Positions 19,637-31,925 of a stretch of DNA of 64,000 nucleotides are shown here, piece by piece; position 1 is the first letter of the stretch, and every line of letters starts with the position of its first letter. This stretch comes from Steinernema hermaphroditum (Eukaryota; Nematoda; Chromadorea; Rhabditida; Steinernematidae). The DNA lies in contig CM059622.1 in the NCBI GenBank assembly GCA_030435675.1, positions 13,826,001 through 13,890,000 on the forward strand. Reading direction: 5' to 3'. Under the pieces are notes generated by a model. That model had not been told where the DNA came from and made no database searches. It saw only the letters and a list, made by a program, of their open reading frames with translations. Position numbers and translations under genes: made by a program.

Positions 19637-22600
19637 TCACCGCTTTCGCGCGGATCCTTCGCGATCGCTGATGTCGTTGTTCGATGCTGGGTCGGGACGG
19701 AATTCGGAATACCATCGCTTAAATCAGATCAATGATCCCACTATACACGAAGAGATGTTTCTCTACCATTTCTTGATCACAGGGGACACGTGAGAGGAAG
19801 TCTAGCAGTTCGTTGTTGGGGATGAAGTGAGGATTTCGGAGTTTTTTAGTGAATTTGTTGATGCCTAAATAATGAAAATGAGACACGATCGAACAGCCAT
19901 GTCATTACCCCAAGCCATGATAATCCATCGGATGGGGACGAAGTAAAGGAGTACTGTAGCCACACAGAGAACGATAATAGCGAGCGCTGATAGGTAAGAA
20001 GTCGTGAAGTTTAGTGTACTGAAAATCAAAATAAAATGGCATTTGTACGCTTGCCTTACTTTCTGACTCGTTCGAAAAGAGAAGCGATGAAGTCGAGCCA
20101 GTTCTGCACTAAGCCTAGAGTGTCCTGGACGGCGGCGATCTTCTCTTTGAGGGTGGTCCCACGATCGTTCTGAAAACCATTGGTCATCAAAAGAGTAGCC
20201 AGTTCTGTCAAAAGGAGATAAGCAAAAGAGCCGAAAACCGCGGGAAATAAAAGACACAAAAGGAACCATTAAATTGATGGAGGTGCTGGACGGGCTATTT
20301 CTGACAACCGGCGTGGCGGGAGCCGATTTGGTGCGGAAGAGTGCAGATCTAGTGCTCTACAGATTCACAACATTTAGTCATGCATACGACAAACAAGAAG
20401 AGTAAGGAAAGACCGACCTGTTCCTCGGCCAAGTAGTCGTTGTCGTCGTCCGACTCGAGCGAACCCGAGTGGTCCATGGAGGGCGCCAGGCTTTTGCCCC
20501 TGATGCGGAATTCCATCTCTTCAGCGACCCGTTTGTAAACGTAGGAACGGAGGAAGAAAATGAGGAGGAGCAGGGGTAGCTGGTAGAGCTCGAAGTTGTA
20601 GACGACGATCAGGAAGATCTGTAAGGAAAGGAATAATTAGGCTACTGTATAAACAGGTCCTGAGATGAACTCACAAGGAGACCTTACCAAGATCGGGCTG
20701 GAATTAGTGGATAGAGGATCAGCTTACTCCACCTAATCACGGCCCAATCGCGGTGTGACATTGAGGAAGGTTCCCTTTTCAGAGGCTCTCTGGGTGGTAG
20801 GAGCAGAGATAGTTAGGGTATGTACAGGCTCACAAGAGGACAGGTAATACGCAAGGAGATCACAATAAACCTAGGTAAGCTACGTATACAAATCCCGAGT
20901 GGCGAGACCCAAGTGGCCGATCGGGCTGGGATTATGTGGAGTGGATAGAGGTTAAGCAAGGCTTCAAGGCGGTAAGGTCTCCACCTAATCCCAGCTCAAT
21001 CGGTATGCAGCACTTAGGAAGGTTCCCCTTTTATTGGCTTTCCGTTCGCAACGCTTGATTACAGTACTTACAATAAAGGCCAGCGAGGATCTCATATAGG
21101 AGTCCCAGTTCCAGCAGCTCTCCACGAAGTCCGCCACTTCCAGGATTCCCATGGCGAACGTCTTCAGTCTGTTGAAGTTGTTCATGAAGACAGCTCGTTT
21201 GAACTTCGGATCTTGGGCGATGAACTTCTTCTCCCTCGGGTTGAACGTGCGAATTGCAGCTTTGAACTGAAACATCCTAGTCTTTTGGTTGTCGCCCGGG
21301 TGGCTTACCGGATTCCAAATGACATCCAACTCGAGTAGAATCTGCCCTTTTGCTCGGTGCTCCAGTTTTCTGTCTTTCAAAGCGTACCATCTCTTTTCAC
21401 AATTTCTTATCTGAAGGAGACTTCTTTGAAGAAATGTTCCCCAGCAAAATACCTTCAAAAGAGGAATAGCGACTTTCCCCAAGAACTCCACCTTCTTGTT
21501 TGGGTCCTCGTCGTATACCGTCACCTCCAGAACGGAATGGATGTCCTTGACGGAAAAAGTGAACAGTTTGTTCCACTCGGGATTGAGCGTCTTGTATTCC
21601 GTGTGGGTTTGGAGGCGAGCGTTAACGAGTTCTAGGACGGCGAAGGGATCGCTTTTGCCGCCGATGTCGGCCGCTGCCAGGTTCTGAGCTCGGAATACTA
21701 GAGGAGCGAAATGGAGCTGGATGGCGGTGATGTTTTTAGGCATACCTTTGACAGTGAGGTGGCCAACGTCTTTGATGTTTCCAAGTGAGTGCAGCCAGTC
21801 CTGAAACGGACATTAGGGAACAATGAGCTGGAACAAGGCACTCGTTCTGTGTGCCTTACACTACGCCGCAATGGTTGGCTCCGAATAATGCCTTTTGTGT
21901 GCTACTGTAATGTTATCCAACCAGCGGTATGCATAGTAGTCTAGATTCTGCGGATCGTCCCCAAAGCTATCAACGATGAAATATAGCGGAATGCTGGACA
22001 GGTTTCAAGCGCACATTCCTCAGCCTAGCGGTGACCTACTTTCGCCGCATATAGTAACTCCTCCATCGCTCCTCAGATCCACAGTCGCCATGTCCTCTCT
22101 CCGTCTCCTCGCCGTCCTCTCCGCCTTCGTCGTCGCCTCAACGATCGCCGACGGCTTCTTCCCCCACGGAGGCTACGGGGGCTACGGATGGGGCGCTGCT
22201 CCCCACTACGGCTACGGCTACGGTCACGGATACGGTGGTCAGCAGGGCTACGGTGGAGACAAAGGATTCGCCGACAAGTTCGCCCAGGGAGAGAAGTCCG
22301 ACTGGTCGAACTACAACTACGGAGGCCACGAGAAGCACGCCGCCGGAGACGCCTACGGAAAGGAACACGCCGATGGATACGGTAGCGCTCACGGACACGA
22401 CGCCGGCTACGGATACGGTGCTCCCCACGGATACGGATATGGACCTAGCAAGCCGTGGTGAATTATGAACCAATAAATATGTTCCGATTGCTCCGAAACT
22501 TACATATCTCTGCGCCAGCGCAGTCCTAATGTCATTCCCAGTGAACTCCTGTAGATCGACTACCGTATCGGATGTTGCTGTTCCAGATATGCTCAGCAGC

Positions 22601-23991
22601 AGTAGCACAGAGCCAGCGTTATTTTCGAGGGATATCCATGTTTCTTGAGTCTCCTCTCTCTCAATTTTGCTCAAATCCAGTGACTTCCTAGAAGAACTCT
22701 TATCATTGGCTATCCTTCGATCTCAAGACTTACTTCCCAATGACCGTATTCGTATGTTTGTCGCAAACACTAATCTCGAGGTTTTGATTGTTCTCATCGA
22801 AAATGTGCAGATCGAACTGTTCCAACCACTTCGGTTCCAACGTTTTTGAGGCCACTTTACTTTTGTACTTTTCGGATCCGAGTTTGAACTTCACGTAGGG
22901 ATCGGGAGGTTGACCGTTTGCCGAGGGCATCAGATTCTTGGCTTCCACGAGGACGACGTTCACCACGGATTGCCATACTTGGACGACTAAAAGAAGGTTT
23001 TGATGAGAGAATATGGGTGGTCTCTACCTTTAGTTGGTCTTTTCTGCGTTTCGGCGATCACTCCTCGCACCGCTTTTGTCATGAACTGAAAAGTAGACTT
23101 TGATTAAGAGTCCTAAGTGGATTCTAAAAAAGGATTCTTCCGATGCCGGGAATCGAACCCGGGCCTTGCGGGTGAGAGCCGCAAATCCTAACCACTAGAC
23201 CACATCGGACACTGGGAGAAGAAAGCTGCGCATAGCACTTACCTCCTCTTTCTCGGTCTCCGTTTGTGGAACTATCGTAACTGTCAGATTCACATGACCC
23301 ATGTCCTCTTCCGTACAGTTTCCGCTGTCGTCCTTCAGTTCCAACTTGAACTCCGTTGACCTACAGTACCTTGATGAACAGGCTGGCTCCTCCTCAACCT
23401 ACTCAAAGAGCTTCAGAAGACTCAGATCAACTACGGCACCTCCCATGAAGTCGTCAACCATAAACCTGTCGAAGTCGAACACCTCCAACTCCATCGGATA
23501 GGTCGGATCGTCGATCAGAAGGGCGAACTCCTCATCCCACACCGGATTGAGGTTCTTGAATACCGTATTGCTCTTGTAGTAAGTCTTCCCTTTATACTTG
23601 AACTTGATGTAGGGGTCACTACTTCCGCTAGCGTCCCTGATGACCAGGTTCTTCCCATCTTTCAAGTTCACTTTGAGAAGAAAAGTGACAAAAGGCTTCG
23701 GTTCCTCAACAGGTTCCTCTGCGGTGCCCTGAAATGAACGCGTGGATTACGATACTTAAGGATTTTTAGGACTTTAGGACTCTCAGATTCTGCGAAGACC
23801 TCGTCCTGAGGCTCATCGCTGTCAGCAATAATGGACAGAGTGTGTTTCTCCTTAAACTTCACCACTTTACTCTTCCATTCCGGCGACTCGGACCCGCTTT
23901 CCGACTGCACCAGCTCCTGATATTCATCGGGTCTAGAGTCGCCACTCGACCATCTTTTCACAATTCTGTTGATGAGCGCTTTCGACGCCAT
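19637..23991 (-). CDS. mctp-1: MCTP: multiple C2 and transmembrane domain protein
   Basis: Three C2 domains are visible. The first is [19 protein letters not shown] (exon 23728-23403). The second is [11 protein letters not shown] with DPYVKFKLG (to about 22740). The third is [19 protein letters not shown] (about 21690-21450). A linker with [17 protein letters not shown] and [14 protein letters not shown] follows. Two C-terminal hydrophobic segments come next: [19 protein letters not shown], and [17 protein letters not shown]. The end is [21 protein letters not shown], matching the RVPSD...ELKPDP end of animal MCTPs if the last 45-bp intron (AG acceptor at 'tttaag') is spliced. MCTPs are ER-anchored calcium-sensing proteins acting at synapses and in membrane traffic. 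Start is the ATG at 23991. The join near 23773 uses a weak donor. Introns hold a tRNA-Glu and a nested gene. Confidence 0.92.
20690..20790. repeat. Short hairpin repeat, copy 1 (in mctp intron)
   Basis: The halves 'gggctggaattagtgga' and 'tccacctaatcacggccc' can pair. A tail 'gaggaaggttccctttt' follows. A second, better-paired copy is 190 bp away. Confidence 0.6.
20915..21030. repeat. Short hairpin repeat, copy 2 (in mctp intron)
   Basis: The halves 'cgggctgggattatgtggag' and 'ctccacctaatcccagctca' are near-perfect inverted complements, followed by 'gcacttaggaaggttcccct'. Related tails occur at about 28360-28385 and 41855-41880 ('gcacttcggaaggttccctt'), so this is a small dispersed family. 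Confidence 0.65.
22090..22461 (+). CDS. Gly/Tyr-rich secreted protein, nested in mctp intron
   Basis: A single exon encodes 123 residues. The first 20 ([20 protein letters not shown]) are a signal peptide. The mature part is [17 protein letters not shown] repeats, then a Lys/Asp/His segment, then more GYGYG. Proteins of this make-up in nematodes are often cuticle or antimicrobial (GRSP/caenacin-like) peptides, but composition alone does not settle the function. A TATA-like box lies about 45 bp upstream and 'aataaa' at 22472-22477, so it has its own transcription unit. It lies wholly within a large mctp intron, on the opposite strand. The frame is open further upstream to 21976, but the signal peptide fixes this start. 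Confidence 0.85.
   Translation: MSSLRLLAVLSAFVVASTIADGFFPHGGYGGYGWGAAPHYGYGYGHGYGGQQGYGGDKGFADKFAQGEKSDWSNYNYGGHEKHAAGDAYGKEHADGYGSAHGHDAGYGYGAPHGYGYGPSKPW
23138..23209 (-). tRNA. tRNA-Glu (CTC)
   Basis: A 72-nt cloverleaf: 7-bp acceptor stem TCCGATG/CATCGGA, D arm with GTGGTTAGGAT, anticodon loop CTCTCAC (anticodon CTC), T arm with GGTTCGAATCC. It fills half of a 149-bp mctp intron (23094-23242), on the same strand as the host gene. Confidence 0.95.
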
Positions 23992-23999
23992 GGCGTCTT

Positions 24000-24785
24000 A
24001 AGAACAAAGATAAATCACAAATTCAAGAGGCTAATGATCAGCTTCACGCGCGTCACAGAATGCGAAAAAGAAGACAAACATCTACATATTGGTCTTCTGT
24101 TTGGGCATAACAGGAAGTCCGATTTCCTGCTAAACATGCACAAATATATGGTGACTCGTGACGCCTCCCTTGTTTTATGGCTTTATGCATATGCCACAGA
24201 ATAATAGAAAAACAGAAGCAATAACGAAGGGCTTAAAAATAGAGGTTACTACTGAACGTTCGAAGTTTTGAATATCGAAGGAAAAGTAGCGAATTGGGCA
24301 TAAAGCCTTTTCAACCGTCTTGACCTCAACGGTACCCCAAGGATCTCGACCATCGCCCTTGAGATTTCAACGGTCCTCTTCGGAATGAACTGGGATTTGA
24401 TGCGTTTCATCTGTTGAATGCCAGTCCCTATGCGTGTTGCATAAGCTTAGGGATCTCTTGAACGTATAACTTGCCCGGCATTGGAAACCCAAAACTCGAC
24501 ATCCCTGCTCATTCCTGAGGGGACGGTCCAGATCTTGGGGGGACGGTTCAAAGCATGAGGACAGCTCAAAGCGCAAAAAGGGATAGTCTAATCCCAAAGG
24601 GGGCGGTTCAAACGGCTTTTTTGAATGCGATCTAAAGGGAGGCCAATGTCAGTGTTCTGAAAATGCCCAAATTCCACTATTTTCACTAACATTGATCTTA
24701 ACTGGATCTCATTGAGCTGTCAGCAGATGTCACCATCACTGAAACTTATAAATATAGACGGGGCGATAGAAATTTAGTGAAATCG
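24000..24785. other. Intergenic between mctp and next minus-strand gene
   Basis: At 24510-24620 there are irregular repeats of 'gggacggttca', 'ggacggtcca' and 'gggcggttcaa'. No gene is supported. The mctp promoter should lie just above 23991. Confidence 0.45.
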
Positions 24786-27700
24786 TTAACTGAAATCGTC
24801 GACTCTACCAATGGAGCCTGATTAAAATGAGCGTAAAATGCATAAAAGTTTATAATTAGCGGTACCGGGATAAGTAGACAACTCCATTCCCCCATTCACG
24901 GGTGCTATATCGTGTGCTTCAGAACTCCAAAACATTATAATGTATTTAAAATTTTCATTTGTTTTGAAATAGACCAAGACTGCTAAGCAAGGCACACTGC
25001 TAACCCCCCAAAAGTATCACCTTATTCGCAACCTAATTGGCCTTTTACGATTGTATTTCATTCAAGCACAAACAAACAGATAAAAAAGTGGTTGAAAACA
25101 GCGAAAGCGGCGTCGACACCCCATAAAGGGAACGTGTTTCTCATCTCCTTCTCGAGGGCCGCCAAAACGCGTTTTACGCGATCTATTTATTCGGAGCCAA
25201 CCATTGCGGCGTCGAATGTATCTGGACACTTACGTTCGTCTGTGCGACGTGGAGACGATCGATGGGGATGGTGTTGTTCGACTGGAAAGGGATTACATGA
25301 TAGGACACATCGATTTCTGGAGGGCGCGTACCGTATGATTTTGTTTTTGTGAGAGATCGGGATTCGATTGGTACTTCTGCTGGCGACGGGCCGCTCGCTC
25401 CTTGCTTCTTGTTCTAAAAGGGAAAGTTATGAGCATTTGACGTCTTATCGAATGGGAGGAGAAATCGAAAACGTCCAACCATAGCTCAGTTGGTAGAGCG
25501 GAGGACTGTAGTGTTGGTCAGAGATCCTTAGGTCGCTGGTTCGAATCCGGCTGGTTGGAATTACTTTTTGGGCATTCTTTTTTTGTTTAGTTAGGTCAAA
25601 AACAAACACAAAACAAAATACTTTGAAAGATAAAAGAAAAAATATCAATGAACGAAATGGAAAAGAAATGCCCAAGGCAGGAATCGAACCTGCGTCGCCA
25701 CGGCCACAACGTGGAGTACTAACCACTATACTACTTGGGCCAACAGTAGTTCACGACAGAATCCTATATGACCCCACTCACCTGATAGTAAACTTTATAT
25801 TGCTCCAAATTCCTAATCCATGTGCTTTCTTCTTTGTTGTCATCGATTGGTCGTCTAAAACGGCGAACATTACAGTCAAATCCATCAGCGATACAACAGA
25901 AAAGACTCTTTTACCCCAGGAATCGTTCATCTCCACACAAACAAGATAGAAGGACGCTTACGAAAAGGAGACGGCCAAAGAGCGACTGCGATTTGCCTAA
26001 CCGTATAATGGTCGGTTTCGCACCTCTCGAGTAGAGGGATGCGCGATGAAGGGTGCTAATTAGGCTGCGAAGGGAAATTGCCGAGATGGAAGAGGTGTTT
26101 TCGATTGAGAGAAAGAGAGAGAGCTTGGCAAAGTGCTTGACGCTTCGATGCGCATTCGAAGTTTTGAAGGCATAGGCGAGCGATGTCCACGGGAGGGTAG
26201 CTCGGAATTATGAAAGCAGTAAGCTAGCTGAGGGTCCAAACCCGACGATATGAAATACAATCTATTTTATGTCAAACCCTCAGGAAACTATGATGTTGAA
26301 TAGTCCAGAACTGCCAATTCTGAGTCGCTCAGACGTTGTTTCAATTGCTACTGCCCCAAATTAAGCTGCTTGTGGTAACAGATACGGAAAATTAGCGACC
26401 CTCCAGATAATGTACACTAAAACTCACTTAAGAAGCAAGGATAGCGAATTTGAAAGGATGGTGAATCGTGGATATCAAGTCCATCTTCAAAGCGCGGCTT
26501 ACAAAAACATTACACTCGCTTGCAGGTGCCGTTAGCATACATACTGTGTTGTATGCTTAGTATTCTTGGACAAGGGCGTAGAAATCAAGCTTAGAGCGGG
26601 CAGAGAAGAACCACGTCCAAGAAGATGACCAACACCTCTTTTCCATTCTCTCCCGTCTCTGCGCGCGTCTGAACGTCTGCAACAAGACTACTCAAATCAG
26701 ACAGTCTCTACAAGCACAGACAGTCTGGATCTGCATGGCCTAAACGCATAAATAGGCCCACCGCTCAGTCGATCGCTCCATTCGGGACTGCCTGCTCGGA
26801 CCGCTCTCCGCCGACGTCATGGGACTCATCCATCTCCTCCTCATCGCCATCGTCGTCGCCCTGGGTGTCGCCTACAAGTACGGCGTCTTCAACAAGTACA
26901 TCAACCGAGCGGAAGATGTGAAGCGGTCGGAAGTGAAGCCGGCGGACTCGACGAAGGAAGCCCCGAAAGAAGTCGTGAAGGATGCCGCCAAGGACCCCGC
27001 CAAGAAGGAATGATGAGCGGTTCCAGCGACCATGACGACCACCAGCGGACGATGCCGATCTCCGTTTCCACTGTATGCGGGCGGTGTGTGTGGATAAACT
27101 GATCTTCTCTTCATTTCTGTGCCAGTTACGATTCGTTTTTATGTTGTGAGTTGGTGGGTTTCGGTGGTCACGGTTTGCAGCTTGAGTGGAATGTTTCGAT
27201 CGAACGGGTGATGAGAGCAGGGTTGATTTTAATTAGAGTATGCTAAGCAAAGACCGTTTTGTAGACAGCTAACGGACTCTGTCAGTTCCATGGGTTGACC
27301 TCTGGTGGACCGGCTTTAATCGAATCTCCTCGTACTTTGAGGGGATCGCACCCTTCAATTCCACCAGTGATTGGGTGGAAGGCGTTGCCAGCTCGCGCCG
27401 GACCATAAATTCGGTTATCCCCAATTCGGTTATCCCCAATTCGGTTATCCGTTTTCAAGCTACCCTTAATTAGAGTGTGCAGAGCAAAGGTCATTTTGTA
27501 GGCAGCTAAGGTAAGCTAAGGTAAAGGTACAAATACCACAATCGACCACGGCCAATGTCGACGAGTGGTTACATCAATGATAGCAATTGGGCGCTGTATT
27601 TTATTAGCTATATAAAGCACGTCGAAAAAGCAGCATTTAATTAACCGTTCTCTCCATCGTCAATCATCCTAGGCCTTGAATTCTTTGAATACGTTAGTCT

Positions 27701-30700
27701 CTCTAAGTGCCGCATAGCAGGAATGCTTTTGAAGCAGTCCATTCGTTAAGTACAAGTACATCTCCTAACAATAATGGCTTTGCTTAGAACCATAGACCAA
27801 CGGATCTCCCAGTATAGCTCTGTCAACGCGGTCGACCATCTCATAAATATCACATAATTCGGAGCCATTATGTGTTTCAATGGGTTTTGAAGAGATATAT
27901 TCAATAAATGGTCGTTTCTATTTGAGTGGGGGAGTCATCTAGAAGCGGCACGACAGATAGGGACGGCAAAAAAATACTAGTTATAGGTAGACATCCTCAT
28001 AATAGAAAAGGTTACTCTCTGTGCTCCCCATAACGTACATAAAAATTTCCGATTGCATGTATAATCGATGAAGAATTAAGAAGCCGAATAGTGGGAAAGG
28101 AGTGAGCAGAGATAGAAACGTCTGTCAAAAAACGCCGCTATTCAAACCACAAGTCGAATCGAGGAAACGTGGGAAACTAGTTTTCTATGTTTTTTACTTT
28201 CCTTTCGACCTTAGTTCTTCTTCTTCTAAATCTTCCGCATTTGAATCAGGTCAGCACTTCTACGCTAGAATCAAGCACAATCGGGTCCATCTTAGATGGT
28301 CAACCTAATAACATCGACTTAGATCCTATACGCATCTCAAAATCGCGGTTCATCTGAGGAGGGCACTTCGCAAGGTTCCCTCATCAGTCTTATACACCCC
28401 TTTATACGAATGGGGTAAAAGAAGTCGTAGGAGAATCAGGCTTGTGGGTTCCACCGCGACATGACTAATCCACCTCTATCACTGCATATTTCGTGGCCCT
28501 GTTTCATCCGGGTGCTCTGATTGGGTCTGCGTGGGTCTTTCCAAACCTCCCCAAACCTAAGATGCACTCCGCTACACCTCAGTCCGATCGGCGCTTATCA
28601 CTTGAAGTGGTTCCTTTCAAAGATGTAAACACTGATAAAGAAACTAAACCAGTAGGAGAGTGAAACAGAACTATAAAACATAGACTGATAATATGTGGAT
28701 AAAAGAATATAGGAAAATAACGGCACTGATGGAAAGAATCTTCCCGAATACTGTCATTGACTAAACGTATCGAATATGTGACAATGAATGTTAACAAAAC
28801 AATAGCGCTCTGATCAGAAAACTGAACTATAACGAGACTTTTCCAATTTGCGCACAATTCAGGGTGGTTACATGATCAGGTGTGCGTATAAATCAATGGG
28901 ATTTAGGGGTTGATCTGGGAGGAACTTATCCATATATGTGTACAATTCAGTTCAATGCAAAAAAAAACTTCTTGTCTTGTGAACTAAAATTGGATATAAC
29001 CTAGAGAGAAGGCAGCAATCTTAAGACCATATTCGCCTACATCTACACTCAATCCCTTTCCCATAAACACCTAAAAATCACACTTTCCCATTCCCCATCC
29101 CTTTGTACTTAAATCCTCGTGCATAAACATCCCCACAAAGAACACAAAACAAACCTGAGGGCAAAGGAGTCTGCGACGATTCCGCTGCGTCCAACTTGAG
29201 TTGATATCCCGAGTCGACGGTCGGCAGCGACGACACACAGCTGAGCACATCTGCAAAAGGGAAAGGTGAGCGGCGCCGACGGGGCGAAGATACGAAACGG
29301 TGAGTCAGACGCTCGCAGAGGCCGTGTGCTTCTCGGCGGCGGTTCATCGCTGCGGCGGGCGAAAGGGCCACACAAAAGGGAAACACCACTATGACGACGG
29401 CATGTTGAGTAGACGAAGCAATAAGGAGAGCGGGAGACTGATGGGCGGTGTTGTGGTTTTAGGATAATTGCCAATTTCGCTTCGCAAAAAACATACATAT
29501 CGGGAAGGAAGGGTCACGCGTCGTTCTCGCCATTGGAAAGCGGTTGTTATCTGATGGTAAGTGTTTTCGTGTAAGGATTAGATGAAGAAGCGGGACTAAT
29601 TGTGATTGAGGGTTTCACAGATTCTGGCAGATATCGATGCCACCCCTGTACCGTAAATACTCCAGAGAGAGAGAAGTTTAGCCGCCGATTCTGGTGATTT
29701 CCGCACTCCCCGTGAAGCCGGCAGCAAGGGAGATCCTCTGTTTGTCAATCATTCGAATGCACGCCGTAATGTCCATGAAATAAAGCTTGACTGCTTAATG
29801 TTTGAATAGAAAACAAGAAAAAGAAACTAGAAAATGCCCACTATGGTTAAATAATGTGAACCGTAGACGAGGTTCCGGCACTTTCAAACTTAAGTATATC
29901 ATATCACCACCCAAAAATGTGATTCATTCGAAAGTATTTGAATTATGACTACTTAAATAGCGCCAGTTCGCCACTTCGATGCATGACAGATCATAGTAGA
30001 CTTATCTGATTGATGTCATTGAAACTAATCTTAAGGGATGAGCACTCTGTACTGAATAATAATAACAAAACGAGAGAAGTGGAACATGGTCAGCAGCAAA
30101 GATTCCATCATTAACATAGAGACTAGGCGACACTTGGGTAGTTACATACATCACTTAGCACCGATTCACTTAAACGAGCGACCTGCCTGGATATAATTTA
30201 GTGATTCTGTGTGCATGCCATGATTTGTGCTTTAGCGCCCTGAGGACAGATGTTTTCAGCGAAAATATCAAACACATCACATGTTCACCTAATGGCGTCA
30301 CCGAAAGAAAGATCACATATGATTGGTTTCGTAAAAATGCTAATTGAAGTTTCTAATTTTAAACAGCAACCAGTTTCCGATCTGATTATAAATGTACAAA
30401 AATCCGAGAGAATTCGGAACGCCGACCCTCAAATCGGAAATTGGACCCATGTTAGAAGAGGAGAGGACATATATGCATTTCGCTGTTCACTATATGGAGA
30501 TGATATTTCTACCCATCAAGATGATCATTGCCCTATTAGCCAACATGGGTGGAAAACAGCTTCAAGTCCGAAAATGTTCCGAACTTTCTAATTCTAAACG
30601 GAGGCGCTGAAGTCGGTACAAGGCCCATCTTGAAGTAGGGGCCTGAGCGTATTGTACAGCTCATTTTGGGTTGAAACGTATTCGCTTACTCAACGATTGC

Positions 30701-31265
30701 AGTTACCTATGTTTACGTATCTGAACTACGGGCAGAGGGGATTAGACTCCCATTTTACACTTCGTACCCCTTAGCTTGGTTCCTTTGGTTTTTGGCTGAG
30801 GATGCTGCATAGAAGCTTCTAAGAATACAGCAAGGACTCGTGTTCTGAAATGAGCTGTCTTCGAAAGTCCTCCGAGGGGCCATGTTGCCTAACGGAGCCC
30901 AAAAAACCGTCCAATAGAGCAAGAGAATGTTCGATCGATCCACATCAATGAAATGACATGTCGTCAACTGTGTAAAAGCCATTATTTACTCCAGCCGTCA
31001 GGTAAACACAGTCACTAAGAAGAAGAATGGCTAAGCAGGAGGAATTGTTTTCGAATCTCTGGCCCTTTGAGCTGTTCAAAGCGATAAACCCACCTCTTAA
31101 GGGTCGTCTTCGCAGAAAGAGAGGTGAACTTCCCACCGACCGCGGCGTTTTTGAGTGCGATTTTCGGCGCTCCTCGCGGCGACTCGGCGATTCGTGGAGC
31201 GAGGACGAGGGCGTCGCCGTCGTGTCGTCTTCGGCGGCATCTGACTCCGCCGGCGACTCGCACAT
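24786..31265 (-). CDS. Unidentified multi-exon gene with long introns (partial model)
   Basis: I do not recognise the product. Exons with compatible phases are as follows. Exon 31265 to about 31099 starts MCESPAESDAAEDDTTATPS and is Ser/Arg-rich. Exon 29249-29154 includes VSSLPTVDSGYQLKLDAAES. Exon 25999-25965 gives NRSRSLAVSF. Exon 25851-25781 gives RPIDDNKEESTWIRNLEQYK. Exon 25415-25333 includes PAEVPIESRSLTKTKSY. Exon 25289-25242 follows, and a possible last exon 24817-24786 (RSIGRVDDFS, stop). All have GT-AG ends. At least one exon between 29154 and 25999 is missing from my model, because phases 1 and 0 do not meet. The protein looks hydrophilic and low-complexity, like a disordered regulatory region. 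Introns carry two tRNAs and probably a small plus-strand gene. Confidence 0.45.
25475..25559 (+). tRNA. tRNA-Tyr (GTA), intron-containing, copy 1
   Basis: The sequence runs from CCAACCATAGCTC to GGCTGGTTGGA. The anticodon loop CTGTAG is followed by a 12-nt intron (tgttggtcagag) at the usual site after position 37. It is identical to the copy at 55209-55293 and lies in an intron of the minus-strand gene, in opposite orientation. Confidence 0.95.
25669..25740 (-). tRNA. tRNA-His (GTG), copy 1
   Basis: Read on the minus strand: acceptor GCCCAAG/CTTGGGC, anticodon loop TTGTGGC (GTG), T arm CAGGTTCGATTCCTG. Identical to the gene at 56557-56628. Confidence 0.95.
26819..27013 (+). CDS. Small single-pass membrane protein, 64 residues
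   Basis: One exon encodes MGLIHLLLIAIVVALGVAYK, a signal anchor or signal peptide, then a Lys/Glu/Asp/Ala-rich hydrophilic tail with repeated KEAP/KDAA/KDPA words. A TATA-like 'cataaata' lies about 70 bp upstream in a GC-rich promoter-like stretch. I do not recognise the family. It lies in the predicted long intron (25999-29154) of the minus-strand gene. Confidence 0.65.
   Translation: MGLIHLLLIAIVVALGVAYKYGVFNKYINRAEDVKRSEVKPADSTKEAPKEVVKDAAKDPAKKE
27411..27455 (+). repeat. Tandem repeat of 15 bp, three copies
   Basis: The unit 'cggttatccccaatt' occurs three times, the last one partial. Confidence 0.85.
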
Positions 31266-31925
31266 CTGAGGCGGTCTGCAAGAGATTTATGACCGACATG
31301 ATATCGTGTTGTTTGGACTGATCGCGTTGAAAGCTCGAAAACGACATCCTCCTGATAGGTTTTGACAGTAGCGGGTTGGAGAATACAGCTCACAGATTCT
31401 GTGGTTGACAAAATGGCACTACATTTACATCACATATCCTAAAGCGTCATAGCATTGCACCTCTTCAATACCCAGAGTGACATCAAGGTGCGACTAAACA
31501 CGGAGTGCCATCACCATAGAAGTCAAATAGAGTCGTGACGTCGTGTCCTCGGCCCCCGCAGCAAACGTCCACTGGAACACTTTGCAGCCCAAAGACACGG
31601 CCATCTGTACGTCCGAATTATTCATGCGCTTTTGCTAGTTGTGCAAAAAAAAAACTTTGATTTTATTTTTCGTGTGGATAGTGTTCCTTCGATTCACCTT
31701 GAACGAGATTCGGATGATAAGATTAGGAAAGAAAATATGGACTCGTGATGTTCCTCTGAAGGACGTGCACCCACATCAATAACGTAGTGGTTGAGTTTAC
31801 GAGTTCATCTTCCTGTATCAGGGTGGGCAAACAACCCGACACCGATCGGACAGAAAGCGATGCTATTTCATATGCTATGCCCATTTAAGCTGTTTTCTTT
31901 TCCACGGTAACCAAACATCAAAATC

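Noticed and set aside
19719..19721. TAA here as the mctp stop codon
   Set aside because: Splicing out 45 bp just before it gives a C terminus with E-x-x-PDP that matches animal MCTP ends, so I placed the stop at 19637 instead.
22138..22674. Long minus-strand frame of 178 residues over the Gly/Tyr-rich gene
   Set aside because: It is the antisense shadow of the GYG repeats; only its upper part coincides with a real mctp exon (about 22680-22503).
27411..27455. Three-copy 15-bp repeat as a CRISPR array
   Set aside because: Units are directly adjacent with no spacers; it is a short tandem repeat in a eukaryotic genome.
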